From the NCBI GenBank assembly GCA_002887195.1, contig PJAB01000009.1, forward strand, positions 1 to 64,000: a stretch of DNA of 64,000 nt, in the 5' to 3' direction. This stretch comes from Chrysochromulina parva (Eukaryota; Haptophyta; Prymnesiales; Chrysochromulinaceae). Positions 35,398-44,707 of the stretch are shown one piece after another (positions within the stretch are counted from its first letter, which is position 1; each line of letters opens with the position of its first letter). The notes beneath the pieces were generated by a model. That model did no database searches, was not told where the DNA came from, and was given only the letters and a program-made list of their open reading frames with translations. The translations under genes and the position numbers were made by a program.

Positions 35398-35543
35398 CTC
35401 ACGCGTGCTCACCTGCACGCGACTTCGTGGGGAATGAGACAGTGATGAGACATCTAATTGAGATGAGAGTCGATTGATAAACGTGACACTCACTCACTCA
35501 CTCACTCACTCATCACTCACTCACGACCTTCACACTCGGGGTC
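35398..35543. promoter_or_regulatory. Shared promoter gap with a (CACT)n microsatellite
   Basis: 146 bp separate the divergent ATGs of a plastid membrane protein and the Obg GTPase. It contains about nine CACT units at 35486-35524, interrupted once by catcact. Length variation in this tract could affect both genes. Confidence 0.55.
35486..35524. repeat. (CACT)n microsatellite
   Basis: Tandem CACT units with one ATC interruption, between two divergent starts. Confidence 0.9.
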
Positions 35544-37175
35544 ATGACGCTGTCGCTGACCTTTTGGGGAGCAGCAGCTCGCGCGATGAGACCGGCTTGT
35601 GTCATGTGCTTCCTTCTCAGCTCACCGCTGGGCCGCAACAAGCACGAGCTCTCAGGGAGGTCCGTGCCGTCGGCCGTGCTCCCACGGCCGCTGCTACGGA
35701 GCCATCCAGTGCTCATGGCCGCCTCACGCAAGGGAGACTCCAAGCCCTCAAAGCGGCTCTCCTCCAAGGCGCCGCCCGAGGACATCGAGAAGCTCAAGCA
35801 CCTGTACTTTGACGAGGTCGAGGTGGTGGTGCGCAGCGGCAACGGCGGCGATGGCGCGGTGATCGCGCTCCCAGCACGTGGTGAGGGCCCACGGCTCAAG
35901 CGCACGTCTGACGACGACTTCGAGCTGCCTCCTGGCGGTGGTGCCGGTGGCAACGTGGTGCTCTTCGTGGACCCAGCACTGAGCGATCTGCTGCACCTAC
36001 GCGGCCGCCCTGTGCTGGTGGCATCGCGTGGGGGCGACTCCCAAGGCCTGCGCGATCTGCCGGCAGCACGAGAGCGCTGGCGCGCGCTCGTTGAACAGAT
36101 GGGCAACAGCGGTAGTGCTGGCAGCGCGCCAGGCGGCGTGACGCGTGCCGGCGCCGCCGGCGGCGTGAGCTCCGTCAAGCTGCGCGACGGCGAGGTGCTG
36201 CGCATTCCGGTACCGCCGGGTACTTTTGTGCGCACCAAGAGCGGCAAGGTGCTCGGGGACCTCGTCGCTCCACGGCAGGAGCTCATCGTGGCCGTGGGCG
36301 GCGAGGGCGGCCCGTGCGTCCTCAACCAGGAGCGAAAACCGCGGGATGCAGGCGGTCGCAGCGGCAAGGGAAGCGGGCGGAGAGGTAGCTCGCGCACCTC
36401 GGTGCCCGACGACCCGATGGCTGCCTTTGACAATGTGGATGAGGACGCGTTTGCGCCCAGCGAGGATGAGCTGCTGGGACTTACGCGTGGGCGGCCCGCG
36501 CAGGAGGTAGCCCTCTCGCTCGTGCTGCGCACCGTCGCGGATGTGGGCTTCGTCGGCTTCCCGAATGCGGGCAAGTCGACCCTACTCGGAGCCCTCTCAC
36601 GCGCAACGCCGGAGGTGGCTCCGTTCCCATTCACAACGCTCATGCCTAACCTCGGGGCGATGCAACAGGCCTCGGCATCGCCAAGCGCGAGCACAGCTGC
36701 CACCGCCGCTAGCACCCGCAGCCCGACGCGTGCGCCGCCCGTGCTAGCCGACCTGCCAGGACTGGTCGAGGACGCCCATCAGGGCCGGGGGCTCGGCAGG
36801 CTCTTCCTGCGCCACCTGCGCCGAGTGCGCGTTGTGCTATACGTGCTCGACACGAACTGCAAGGAGCCCTCGGTGGGCGAGCAGTACGACGTGCTCAAGC
36901 GCGAGCTGCGCCTGTATAACCCGCAGTACCTCGAGCGGCCCCACGTGGTGGCGCTCAACAAGCTCGACATACCGCTAGAGGCTGACGGCGAAGAGGCGAT
37001 GAAGCTCGTCCAAAGAGAGGCGACACGCGCGATCGCCGTGAGCGCCGGGCGCTCTGCCAACGAGACGGCAGCGCCCGTCGCTGTAGTGCCCATCTCGGGT
37101 ATGCGGCGCAAGGGCATGCGAATCCTGAAGGAAGCGCTCGAAAAGGCTCTGGACGTCGCGGACGACGTCGAGTAG
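35544..37175 (+). CDS. Obg/CgtA-type GTPase, probably plastid
   Basis: 543 residues from the ATG at 35544. Obg GTPases act in large-subunit ribosome assembly in bacteria and organelles. The Obg fold is present: VEVVVRSGNGGDGAV, PPGGGAGGNVVLFVDP, and the later VPPGTFV..GKVLGDL and GGEGG stretches. The G domain has GFPNAGKST (G1, near 337), PFTTLMPNLG (G2), DLPGLVEDAHQGRGLG (G3, near 402) and NKLD (G4, near 471), with VPISGM as G5. Two low-complexity insertions (about residues 190-215 and 375-395) enlarge it. The first 60 residues are basic and hydrophobic, consistent with organelle import. Neighbouring plastid genes favour the plastid over the mitochondrion, but this is inference. Confidence 0.92.
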   Translation: MTLSLTFWGAAARAMRPACVMCFLLSSPLGRNKHELSGRSVPSAVLPRPLLRSHPVLMAASRKGDSKPSKRLSSKAPPEDIEKLKHLYFDEVEVVVRSGNGGDGAVIALPARGEGPRLKRTSDDDFELPPGGGAGGNVVLFVDPALSDLLHLRGRPVLVASRGGDSQGLRDLPAARERWRALVEQMGNSGSAGSAPGGVTRAGAAGGVSSVKLRDGEVLRIPVPPGTFVRTKSGKVLGDLVAPRQELIVAVGGEGGPCVLNQERKPRDAGGRSGKGSGRRGSSRTSVPDDPMAAFDNVDEDAFAPSEDELLGLTRGRPAQEVALSLVLRTVADVGFVGFPNAGKSTLLGALSRATPEVAPFPFTTLMPNLGAMQQASASPSASTAATAASTRSPTRAPPVLADLPGLVEDAHQGRGLGRLFLRHLRRVRVVLYVLDTNCKEPSVGEQYDVLKRELRLYNPQYLERPHVVALNKLDIPLEADGEEAMKLVQREATRAIAVSAGRSANETAAPVAVVPISGMRRKGMRILKEALEKALDVADDVE

Positions 37176-37347
37176 GCACATAGATCAGAGAGAACGGAGA
37201 GAAGGGACCTCAAACGGAGCCTCGCGGAGGCCATGCTGTGAGATCACGTATCTTCAGCCTTTGTACCGTTTGATAATTGCTTTTGTTGTTCACCGTGGTC
37301 CCCAGAGATGCGACGCTGGTAAAAGCGCCGTATTGGGCTTATTAGAA

Positions 37348-40300
37348 ATGCGGGCTTTTCAGCTCCTCGCAAATCAGCCGGCGCCGGAGACGCTGCCATC
37401 CGCTACGGCGCGAAGATCGCTGCTCGTCGCTGTCGGGCGGCATGAGGACCGTCTCCACACGCTGCGTCGGCAGATTCACGGCGCTCTGTGGCGCGGCGAG
37501 GTCGAGGCTGATGAAGCACTCCAATCGGCAGCGTACGAGCTAGAAGCAGGCCTCTCGGCGATGCACCGCGCCGTGGCAGCCGAGCTCGACGAAATCATAG
37601 CTGTGTGCGAAGATGGACTCGCGACCGCCTCCACTGCCGCTGCGAATAGTCCCGACGGGGATGCTAGTGCACTTGAGGAGACAGTCGCGAATGCCCGGCA
37701 CCAGCTGCGTGAGCTCCCGAGTATGCTCAGCGAAGCGAGTGATCGCTGCTCGGCCGCCGCTATCGCTGCGCTGCGCGGTGCGTCTGAGGCGGCCGAGCGC
37801 GCCATCGGCGACGGGGCGAGCTCACTTGTCTGCGGTTGCGGTGTCGCCGAGTCGGCCACAGCTTCGGAGCTTGTCGCGGCGCGGGACGTGCTCACTGCAG
37901 AGGTGCTGCGTGCCGCGGGCGTTCCGCTCAGCGGCGGCAGCGGCGGCGGCGGCAGCTCGTCGAGCTCTACACGCGCCGCTCCAGCGGGCACAGGCCCGCT
38001 GGCCAAGCCCTCTGCCGGCCATGATTCGCACGACGTTCGCTGGGGCGCGATGTGGGCGCGCCTCGATGAGCTCTGCAACGGCAGCCTACAGCGCTGTGTG
38101 AGCACGACTCGCGAGCTGGGAGACGCGAGCTCAGAAGCGTTGTATGTCCCTGCAAGGGCTGTTGAGGGGCTCATCAAGGAGGTGTTGGTGCAGTTTCGGA
38201 CCATCTGGCACGCGGCGGCGGCGCGCATCGGGCGAGCACTGAACGCCTTTGCCGGCAAGATGCACACGCTCTTCGCCGAGTGTGAAAGCCTCTGTCGCGA
38301 CGCACCCGCTGCGATGGCGATGGCGCATGCAGCAGCAGCGGCAGCACGCGACCCCGGCAGCGCAGCCGATGGCAGAGTCGTGCGGCTGCCAGCCCATCTT
38401 GTCCGCTCGGCACAGACCGTGCTGGCAGCGGCGCTGCAGTCATCGGCGTCGCACATAGTCAGCACGCTTTGCAAGGGGCTCGAGCGACTGCTCTCCGAGG
38501 GACAGTCGATCGGGCAGAAGCTTGGGATGGCCACGACTGAGGAGCCCATCGCGGGCTTTCTAGTCGCCGCAGGCGCGAGTGTGGAGAGTCTGCTACGTAC
38601 AGTCCGCGAGGCCCATCGGTGGGAGCGCGGGGAGCTCCCCGAAGCGATTGAAAGGGTTCGGCTTGGCGCCAATACGCCAGCACGCCAGTTGGGGGGCAGC
38701 GTGGCTGCAGGGCCAGTAGCGCCGATGCAGACCTCGGCGCCTGTGGATGCGCCTCAATTTGGCAAGGGAGGAGCGACGACAGCAACTTCTCCAGCGACTG
38801 AGGCGGCGATGTCTGCCGTGGCCGCGCCACCGTCGCCATATTCCTCTCCGGCCGCTGCGCTTGCGGCCGCTGTCGCGTCTGGCCAGTATGACAGCGAACG
38901 CACCGAGTCTCTCCGACTGCTCGCGTCTCAGATCGATGAAGAGCTTGCTCAGTTCCGTCATCGTGCGGAGGCGGCTGAAGAGGCTGCCGCCGCCGCTGCC
39001 GCCGCCGCCGCTGCGGCGACCATCGAGCGCGACTCGGTCCTCCAGCAGGCGCAGCTGGGCATCGAGCAGGCCGCTCAAGACCTCGAGCGCGAGCTAGAAC
39101 GGGAGCGATCGTCGAAGGCAGCCCTTGCGACTGAGGCTGATCGACTGCGCGAGATCGTGCGACAGCAAACCCAAGCCCTCGGCACTCTGTCGGCGCAGCT
39201 TCGCGAGCTCCGGGCAGCGCAAGCTGAGAGTGCAGCCGCCAACGGTCTCGAGAGCCGTGGTGGTGCCCTTCAGAGCTCAAAGAGCGCCGTCGGACGCGGC
39301 ACGCAGATGCGGCAGCGGGTGATGGAAGCCATGGCGGACCAAGACATCGTCCAGGCAACGCGCAGTGAGGCGATGGCGCCTGTAGCGACGGCGAACATGC
39401 AGGTGGAGCAGGACGCCTCGAAAACATCCGTGCCGTCAGCTCGAGAGCCGGCAGCCTCGGTATCTAGCACGGCAGCTGGCCCTGATCGTTCGCAAAGCAG
39501 CCAAGCCGTCGAGCATCCAAGGAATCACTCCCCATCTCTATTTGGGCAGGGAGGGCGGCATGCTGCATTTGCCTTTCTCGGTGCACAGGAGGCCGAAGAT
39601 GACCTCGACGAGGACGAGAGGACCGGGACTGTATGGGACCGAAAGCGGCAGGTCTGGGTGACTCAATTGACTCAAGAGGAGGATGAGGAAGACGGTGGCA
39701 CAGCTCCGGACCACCACTCCAATGGGGCACCAGTGAAGGCCAAGGAAGTTGTGCCTTCGAGACGCAACGCTGTCCTGCCTGAGGTCCGTGCCGCCACGGC
39801 GCCTCGACCTCAGGGACGCCCTTTCGGCCCGCTCAAGGCCTCTGCCCGTGCACCAGTTGAAGCTCCATCACAGCCGTTGGGCACGGCAGAGGAGGTGCAG
39901 GAGGGGCGCGGTGAGGAGGAGAAGGTCGCAGCCAACGACGACGACGTCGACGACGGCGACGACGGCGACGACGGCGTCGTCGACGACGATGACGACGACG
40001 ATGTGATGACCACCTCGGAGGAGGAGTTGGACGACGACGAAGAGGTCGATGGAGCGGGCGTTGCGGAAGAGGCTCTTGCGGCGAAAGCTCGCGAGGGTAG
40101 TGCTCGGCAGGGCGACGGCGGCAGCGAGACCATCGCTGCCCGGCCTGTGGACGGCGAGTGGGCAGGGGCAGGGGTAGGGGCAGGGGCAGGGGCAGGCTTT
40201 GTTTGGCGTCCCGTCGTTCCTCGTGGCGCAGCGAGTGCGGCGGTGGCGTCAGTCCGAGCGAACCAGCAGGAGCAGAGGGACCGTCTACTCGCACGCCTAT

Positions 40301-40746
40301 TTCCCCATGAATCCTCTGCCGACGCACCGGCCTCGCGAAGCGCGATCCCGCGCCCTCGCAAGGCGCAGACTCTGTCAAGACGCCGAGGAGCTCTCGAGCC
40401 GCCGCTCGCTTTGCGCGTGGCCGCGCCGGAGCCCGCCCCGGGCGAAGCAGATCTGCGCGATGTCGACGACGACGATGCACAACGGAAGCTTCCCATAAGT
40501 TCCTCAGCGACTGTCCCGCCCGAATCGATGATACCTGCGTCGATTTTAGTGGGTGGTGAGCCAGCCAGGATCGCAAAGAGAGAAGCTCGGTGGCGCGCAG
40601 AGGCGCACACTCGGCTCGCCTCTCAAACTGTGCATCCCTTGGCGTCAACGCCTGCTGTCGAGCGTATAGACGCGGATTCTGAGCCTCAGAGGCCTGATCC
40701 ACGTGCAAGCGCAGACGAGCTCTACTTCGAGGATGATGCCAGCTAG
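37348..40746 (+). CDS. Large Ala-rich coiled-coil protein with acidic tail
   Basis: 1132 residues from the ATG at 37348. The frame extends upstream to 37261 but begins with TTG; a small 5' exon is possible because ccccag precedes the ATG. The first 500 residues are helical and Ala/Glu-rich (LLVAVGRHEDRLHTLRRQIH, AMHRAVAAELDEIIAVCEDG). Residues about 520-680 form a coiled coil (DEELAQFRHRAEAAEEAAAA, then LERELERERSSKAALATEAD). Near residues 860-900 lies a very acidic run of Asp with KT.WDRKRQVWVTQ-type segments before it. The tail has further basic and acidic patches. No family recognised; a centrosomal or flagellar scaffold is a guess only. Confidence 0.7.
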   Translation: MRAFQLLANQPAPETLPSATARRSLLVAVGRHEDRLHTLRRQIHGALWRGEVEADEALQSAAYELEAGLSAMHRAVAAELDEIIAVCEDGLATASTAAANSPDGDASALEETVANARHQLRELPSMLSEASDRCSAAAIAALRGASEAAERAIGDGASSLVCGCGVAESATASELVAARDVLTAEVLRAAGVPLSGGSGGGGSSSSSTRAAPAGTGPLAKPSAGHDSHDVRWGAMWARLDELCNGSLQRCVSTTRELGDASSEALYVPARAVEGLIKEVLVQFRTIWHAAAARIGRALNAFAGKMHTLFAECESLCRDAPAAMAMAHAAAAAARDPGSAADGRVVRLPAHLVRSAQTVLAAALQSSASHIVSTLCKGLERLLSEGQSIGQKLGMATTEEPIAGFLVAAGASVESLLRTVREAHRWERGELPEAIERVRLGANTPARQLGGSVAAGPVAPMQTSAPVDAPQFGKGGATTATSPATEAAMSAVAAPPSPYSSPAAALAAAVASGQYDSERTESLRLLASQIDEELAQFRHRAEAAEEAAAAAAAAAAAATIERDSVLQQAQLGIEQAAQDLERELERERSSKAALATEADRLREIVRQQTQALGTLSAQLRELRAAQAESAAANGLESRGGALQSSKSAVGRGTQMRQRVMEAMADQDIVQATRSEAMAPVATANMQVEQDASKTSVPSAREPAASVSSTAAGPDRSQSSQAVEHPRNHSPSLFGQGGRHAAFAFLGAQEAEDDLDEDERTGTVWDRKRQVWVTQLTQEEDEEDGGTAPDHHSNGAPVKAKEVVPSRRNAVLPEVRAATAPRPQGRPFGPLKASARAPVEAPSQPLGTAEEVQEGRGEEEKVAANDDDVDDGDDGDDGVVDDDDDDDVMTTSEEELDDDEEVDGAGVAEEALAAKAREGSARQGDGGSETIAARPVDGEWAGAGVGAGAGAGFVWRPVVPRGAASAAVASVRANQQEQRDRLLARLFPHESSADAPASRSAIPRPRKAQTLSRRRGALEPPLALRVAAPEPAPGEADLRDVDDDDAQRKLPISSSATVPPESMIPASILVGGEPARIAKREARWRAEAHTRLASQTVHPLASTPAVERIDADSEPQRPDPRASADELYFEDDAS
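39937..40060 (+). repeat. Acidic low-complexity tract
   Basis: Imperfect GAC/GAT/GAG repeats encode a run of Asp, Glu and Gly within the coiled-coil gene. It keeps frame and reads as coding low complexity. Confidence 0.8.
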
Positions 40747-40790
40747 ATTGGTTTGCGTGGGGCTACTGACACTTGATATGGTGAGATGTG

Positions 40791-42524
40791 ATGAATTTGT
40801 GGAGTTGCCAAAAAAGGCTTCGTGTGCGCCTCTTTGATCTCATGCACGTGGACCTGAGAGAAGTAGTTTTACCCGTAGATTTCGGCGGACGAGACGCACG
40901 AGATGGTGATGACGCACCTGATCGTGCAGCTGACGCAGCCTTTTCGCCGACACGGGCGCGTGCTTCAGCTCTTTCGCAGACACGGGCGCGTGCTGCAGCC
41001 TCGGTCAATAAGATGAGTGGGGAGCTGGCCGATCCGCTGAAGCGATGGCCTCAGATTGAGCAGGAAACTTGGCTGCAGCGGCAACTGCTGGCGGAGGATG
41101 CTCACCACATGGACGGCGCCTGGGCTTCTGCTCCATCAGAAGCGACAATACTTGAGCACGTCCTGGCACTTCAGGAGCAGATGCGCGAGCTGCAGAAGCA
41201 GTTGCCCCGACAGCCTGAGCGAGCGCCAGAGATTCGTGGGCATCTAGATCCCCACACGCCGGCGTTGCCCGTTGCGCTGCTCAGGCAGCTCAAGGTGCTG
41301 CTCGACGACGGCTCTATTACTCCCGAGCAGTTCGAGATCAAAAGGGAGGAGCTGCTAGCGCGCAGCACCGGCGCCGCGGAGGACCGTGCGCGGAACAAGA
41401 GGCTCAGCAGTTCCCACGCTGAGAACGTGCAGAGCACTTACTCGATCGCGATAGGTGCCCTAAGCAGCAACGGCTGCCCGCTCGTCCTTCGTGTTACCAC
41501 ACTCGCCCAGCTCGTTTTGGCCACACTCGCCCAGCTCGTTTTGGGTTTTGGCTTCGCCGACCTAGCCGGCCAGATTGCACTGGAGCGCGCCGTCCCGGGA
41601 GCTGCGGCAGCAGTCAGCGTGTACGAGGGGCTGCTCGTGCGCGTGACCAACGCCCTGATCACCTCGCCTTCGAGCCAGTACATTCCGTCCACAACCGACC
41701 CCATCCTCCGTGCGCTCTGCAGCCTCGCTTGCATCTTCCTCTTTGCTCTCATCCTCCATCGGAGCACACGAGTGCTACTAGTCGCCGTGCACCCGCTTGA
41801 GCTCCTGGGCTGCCACTTACCGTGGACGTCGTCGACGCTCGCCGAACGTGGCGGTTTCGCGCTCGCGGCCTTGGTGCTACTTGCGGCGTGGACCGTTCGC
41901 GCATTCCTCGTCCCCATACAGCTCTCACTCGCGTGTGCGCTCCTCTTGAGCTCCCCGTCAGCGGACGCGATTTCCATCACGCTCACTGTCGTGGCTGTGA
42001 GCTTCGTACTCGAAGCCGACACGTACTGCTTCCGCGCATTCGTGCATGAGACGCCACGTCGTGCTTTTGAGCGATCGCCTGGGCTCGCGGCTGCCTTATT
42101 TGGAGCGCGCACGCCACGCGCGCTCACATTCGCCTCCTTGCTTGTGACACTCGTCGATCTCGGCATCGTAATCTTGCCGTACGTGATGACTTTCAGCGGC
42201 CGTGGCGAGGACGACTTCCATCGCTTCTTTGGGAATTCGGCACTCTCTCGTGGGAGCGTCTTCGGGCTCGTGCATGCTTACTTTGCTGCTTTCACTGCTC
42301 CATCTAAGGGAAGCTTAGTCACTCAATTCGTGGGTGTCTCCACTTCCGAGGCTGCACACGCCTGGACGTGGAGCCGTCGCACTGTGGGGCACGTTGCGTG
42401 TGTGCTAGTGATGATTTGCACCATGGTGGCGGCAGTGAGCCTCGCCATCCATGTGCAGCGCGAACTGGATGAAGCGATTGGATCGGTTCCGACCAGAGGC
42501 AGAGCGAAGAACGCGACGTCCTAG
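40791..42524 (+). CDS. Multi-pass membrane protein with a SHOCT-like motif
   Basis: 577 residues if it starts at 40791; starts at 40842 (MHVDL) or 41013 (MSGELADPLKRW) are equally possible, and the N-terminal 70 residues look weakly coding. Near residues 165-190, LLRQLKVLLDDGSITPEQFE followed by IKREELLAR matches a SHOCT motif, a short helical oligomerisation module common in prokaryotic proteins. From about 230 on there are seven or eight hydrophobic helices. A 24-bp tandem duplication (41495-41545) doubles TLAQLVLA in the first helix. A second, 27-bp duplication lies near 40955-41003. The gap to the upstream gene is only 44 bp. Function unknown. Confidence 0.65.
   Translation: MNLWSCQKRLRVRLFDLMHVDLREVVLPVDFGGRDARDGDDAPDRAADAAFSPTRARASALSQTRARAAASVNKMSGELADPLKRWPQIEQETWLQRQLLAEDAHHMDGAWASAPSEATILEHVLALQEQMRELQKQLPRQPERAPEIRGHLDPHTPALPVALLRQLKVLLDDGSITPEQFEIKREELLARSTGAAEDRARNKRLSSSHAENVQSTYSIAIGALSSNGCPLVLRVTTLAQLVLATLAQLVLGFGFADLAGQIALERAVPGAAAAVSVYEGLLVRVTNALITSPSSQYIPSTTDPILRALCSLACIFLFALILHRSTRVLLVAVHPLELLGCHLPWTSSTLAERGGFALAALVLLAAWTVRAFLVPIQLSLACALLLSSPSADAISITLTVVAVSFVLEADTYCFRAFVHETPRRAFERSPGLAAALFGARTPRALTFASLLVTLVDLGIVILPYVMTFSGRGEDDFHRFFGNSALSRGSVFGLVHAYFAAFTAPSKGSLVTQFVGVSTSEAAHAWTWSRRTVGHVACVLVMICTMVAAVSLAIHVQRELDEAIGSVPTRGRAKNATS
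41495..41545 (+). repeat. 24-bp tandem duplication in a membrane helix
   Basis: Two copies of accacactcgcccagctcg plus ttttgg encode a doubled TLAQLVLA, lengthening a hydrophobic helix in frame. Confidence 0.85.
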
Positions 42525-42832
42525 ATACAAGTAAACAGCCCGAGTGTCGGCCGCGTGTGCGTGTTTCGGTGCAACGTCGCCGCGACCGTGACACGCCCCG
42601 CGGTGTCGGTCTAACGTCGTCTACTATTCGACACCCGAGACACCGGACCGGCTTCCACATTAATGCAGTACCCACTAGCGTGAGGACTCTGATCGCCACT
42701 TGTGACGCGGGACGGTTCTTACCATAAACGGAACGGTCACGACCTTTTCAGGCATCTTGTTCTCGGACGCCTTCACCCTCCCTGTTCCAGGACCGCCGAG
42801 GAGACTCCCAACTGCGCCGCGTTCACACACAA
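42525..42832. other. Intergenic stretch
   Basis: 308 bp between two plus-strand genes, with GTGTCGG/CCGACAC-like short inverted motifs near 42543-42650. No gene seen. It should hold the promoter of the PAN-like gene. Confidence 0.45.
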
Positions 42833-44188
42833 ATGGCGGGGACCTGCAAGGCTAATAGTGTTTTAGGCGTCACGCCCGGCCTTGGGTTTGTGCATCTATC
42901 CGCCGCGCCGCAGTTGGAGTCTGGCGCAAGCGTATCCTCTGGGAGGACGTCCACGGGCGGGCGCGGCGTTCCACATGGCGCACCAGCCGCCGATTCTGAC
43001 ACTTGCTGCAACCTTTGCGAGGCGCGAGATGGTTGCGCCGCATGGCTGCATCGCGGTGCGAGATGTTTCCTCGGAAGGTGCGATACCGCGCTTCCATGCT
43101 TTGAGCGGCTGCGCTCAGCGCAGCAGCCACCGTTGCAGGCAACTGCCGGTGCCAGGAGCCAAGGCCAATCAGCCGTGCGCCTGTGTGGCCGCCCGACAGT
43201 CGCTCAGGCGCCTCAGTTGCCGGGACCATCATCAGCTCACGGCCGCCGAGCTACCGTGTCCGTCGCGGCCTCCAGAGCCGGGGCACGCGCTGCACACGGC
43301 CTCGCTCTTCTCATGCTAGGCCACCGCAGCCGCTTGATGCTCGAGACCGTGCCGCCGAACGTGATCGCACCCACGGTCACGGCGGGCACACCGGTGGATG
43401 TATTCGCGTACCTGGAGAACACGACGATGGCGCGCGCCTTTCGCGGTCGCCGGCCGCTCGGCCATCCCGCGTTGGCAGCTTTGAGCGACTCCGCCTTGGC
43501 CGAACGCATTGCGTCTGCAGTCGAGGCAGCTGGTGCGCGCACTGCAGTGCTGCGAATCGCGCCGCGCCCGACAGTCACGCTGCCCACGGTCTTCCCTCAG
43601 CGGCTCTCGCGCTACACGGAGCATGTGAAGACGACGGTAGCCACGCGCTTTGCGAAGGAACTCATCGGATGGCGATTAGTCGAGGGCTATGAGCGCGAGC
43701 GTGCTGCCGGCCGATATGCTTGGGTGCTTTGGATGCGGGAGGACGCGCATTGGTTCGCGCCGCTTGACCTTGCGCGCTTCGAACGCGGCGCAGTGCATGG
43801 CAAAGCATGCGGCGGCTTTGGCGGATGGAACGACAAGGTGTGGCTCATGGATCGTGAGTGGGCTCCTACGATGCTGAGCATGCACGACGCCTTCCGCACA
43901 GCGTACCCTGCGAGCTGTACCGACCTTACGCGAAATACGAGCGATGGTCCTGAGGCTGGGGACTCGGACTTTCTTGCCGCCCCGAGCGTGGAGCAGTTTC
44001 GTGAGCGCGTGGGCAAGTTGCATAGAATCCCATTCTCGAAGCATGCCCCCGAGGACCTCCCAACGATGGACTCGTACTACAAGGACGATGGCAAAGGCGA
44101 GTGGGCTCTGTGCTTTCCTCGCATCTATGCTAACGGCTGCGTGCCACGCGTGAACGCAAGCGCGGTGGGGCAGATGTCCTGTGCATGA
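42833..44188 (+). CDS. PAN/Apple-like domain protein with a glycosyltransferase-like region
   Basis: 451 residues from the ATG at 42833. Near residues 55-85 a DTCCNLCEARDGCAAWLHRG...CFLGRC pattern resembles a PAN/Apple module, which binds protein or sugar. From about 185 the protein has a compact domain with DVFAYLENTT, FAKELIGWRLVEGYERE, YAWVLWMREDAHWFAPLDL and GGFGGWNDKVWLMDREWAP. The last two recall uncharacterised glycosyltransferase-like domains of algae and plants. No canonical DxD is obvious, although RED and GWND are candidates. The secretory location is suggested by cysteines, but the N-terminus shows no strong signal, so the true start could lie upstream. Confidence 0.7.
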   Translation: MAGTCKANSVLGVTPGLGFVHLSAAPQLESGASVSSGRTSTGGRGVPHGAPAADSDTCCNLCEARDGCAAWLHRGARCFLGRCDTALPCFERLRSAQQPPLQATAGARSQGQSAVRLCGRPTVAQAPQLPGPSSAHGRRATVSVAASRAGARAAHGLALLMLGHRSRLMLETVPPNVIAPTVTAGTPVDVFAYLENTTMARAFRGRRPLGHPALAALSDSALAERIASAVEAAGARTAVLRIAPRPTVTLPTVFPQRLSRYTEHVKTTVATRFAKELIGWRLVEGYERERAAGRYAWVLWMREDAHWFAPLDLARFERGAVHGKACGGFGGWNDKVWLMDREWAPTMLSMHDAFRTAYPASCTDLTRNTSDGPEAGDSDFLAAPSVEQFRERVGKLHRIPFSKHAPEDLPTMDSYYKDDGKGEWALCFPRIYANGCVPRVNASAVGQMSCA

Positions 44189-44707
44189 GGAAAGCGGCCC
44201 GCGGCCCGGCTCGAAGGGCGAAGGGCGGCTCTATAGAGTCTAGTGTCTCTAGTAAGACAACAGAGGGCACCCAGATCCTCCAGTTAATCCTCCAGTCATA
44301 CGGAGCGGTCAGTCCGACGCAGCGAACGCTTCGCTCCTCTCAGTCTCACAGCCAAGGACCGCGCAATAATAGCATTTAGTAATAAAACTTCTGACCTCAG
44401 ACACAGACACGCATGACTTTCGTCTTGGATACATATGTATATAATGACGCCGTGGTCACCGCGCGCGGCGCTGCCTGCCTCCGGGCGCCGCGTCGGCTGC
44501 CCAGCGCGGCCGGCCGTGGTCGGGCGTGAGCCGGGTCGCGGTCTCAGAGCTCATCTGGCGGGGGTGGCCCCGCGTGGCGTCCACCGTGCACCGACGGCCA
44601 CCGTGGCCGAACTGCACACAAAACATGAAACTGCATGCACATGGAGTGTCTCCTCCTCTCACGCGATTCGTGTCCTTACAGCTCATACAACGCGGGGGGA
44701 GGTGAGG
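44189..44707. other. Intergenic stretch between convergent genes
   Basis: 519 bp between two 3' ends. AT-rich patches (aataatagcatttagtaataaaac near 44365, atacatatgtatataatg near 44430) probably hold polyadenylation signals. A GC-rich block at 44455-44530 has frames that look random. Confidence 0.45.
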
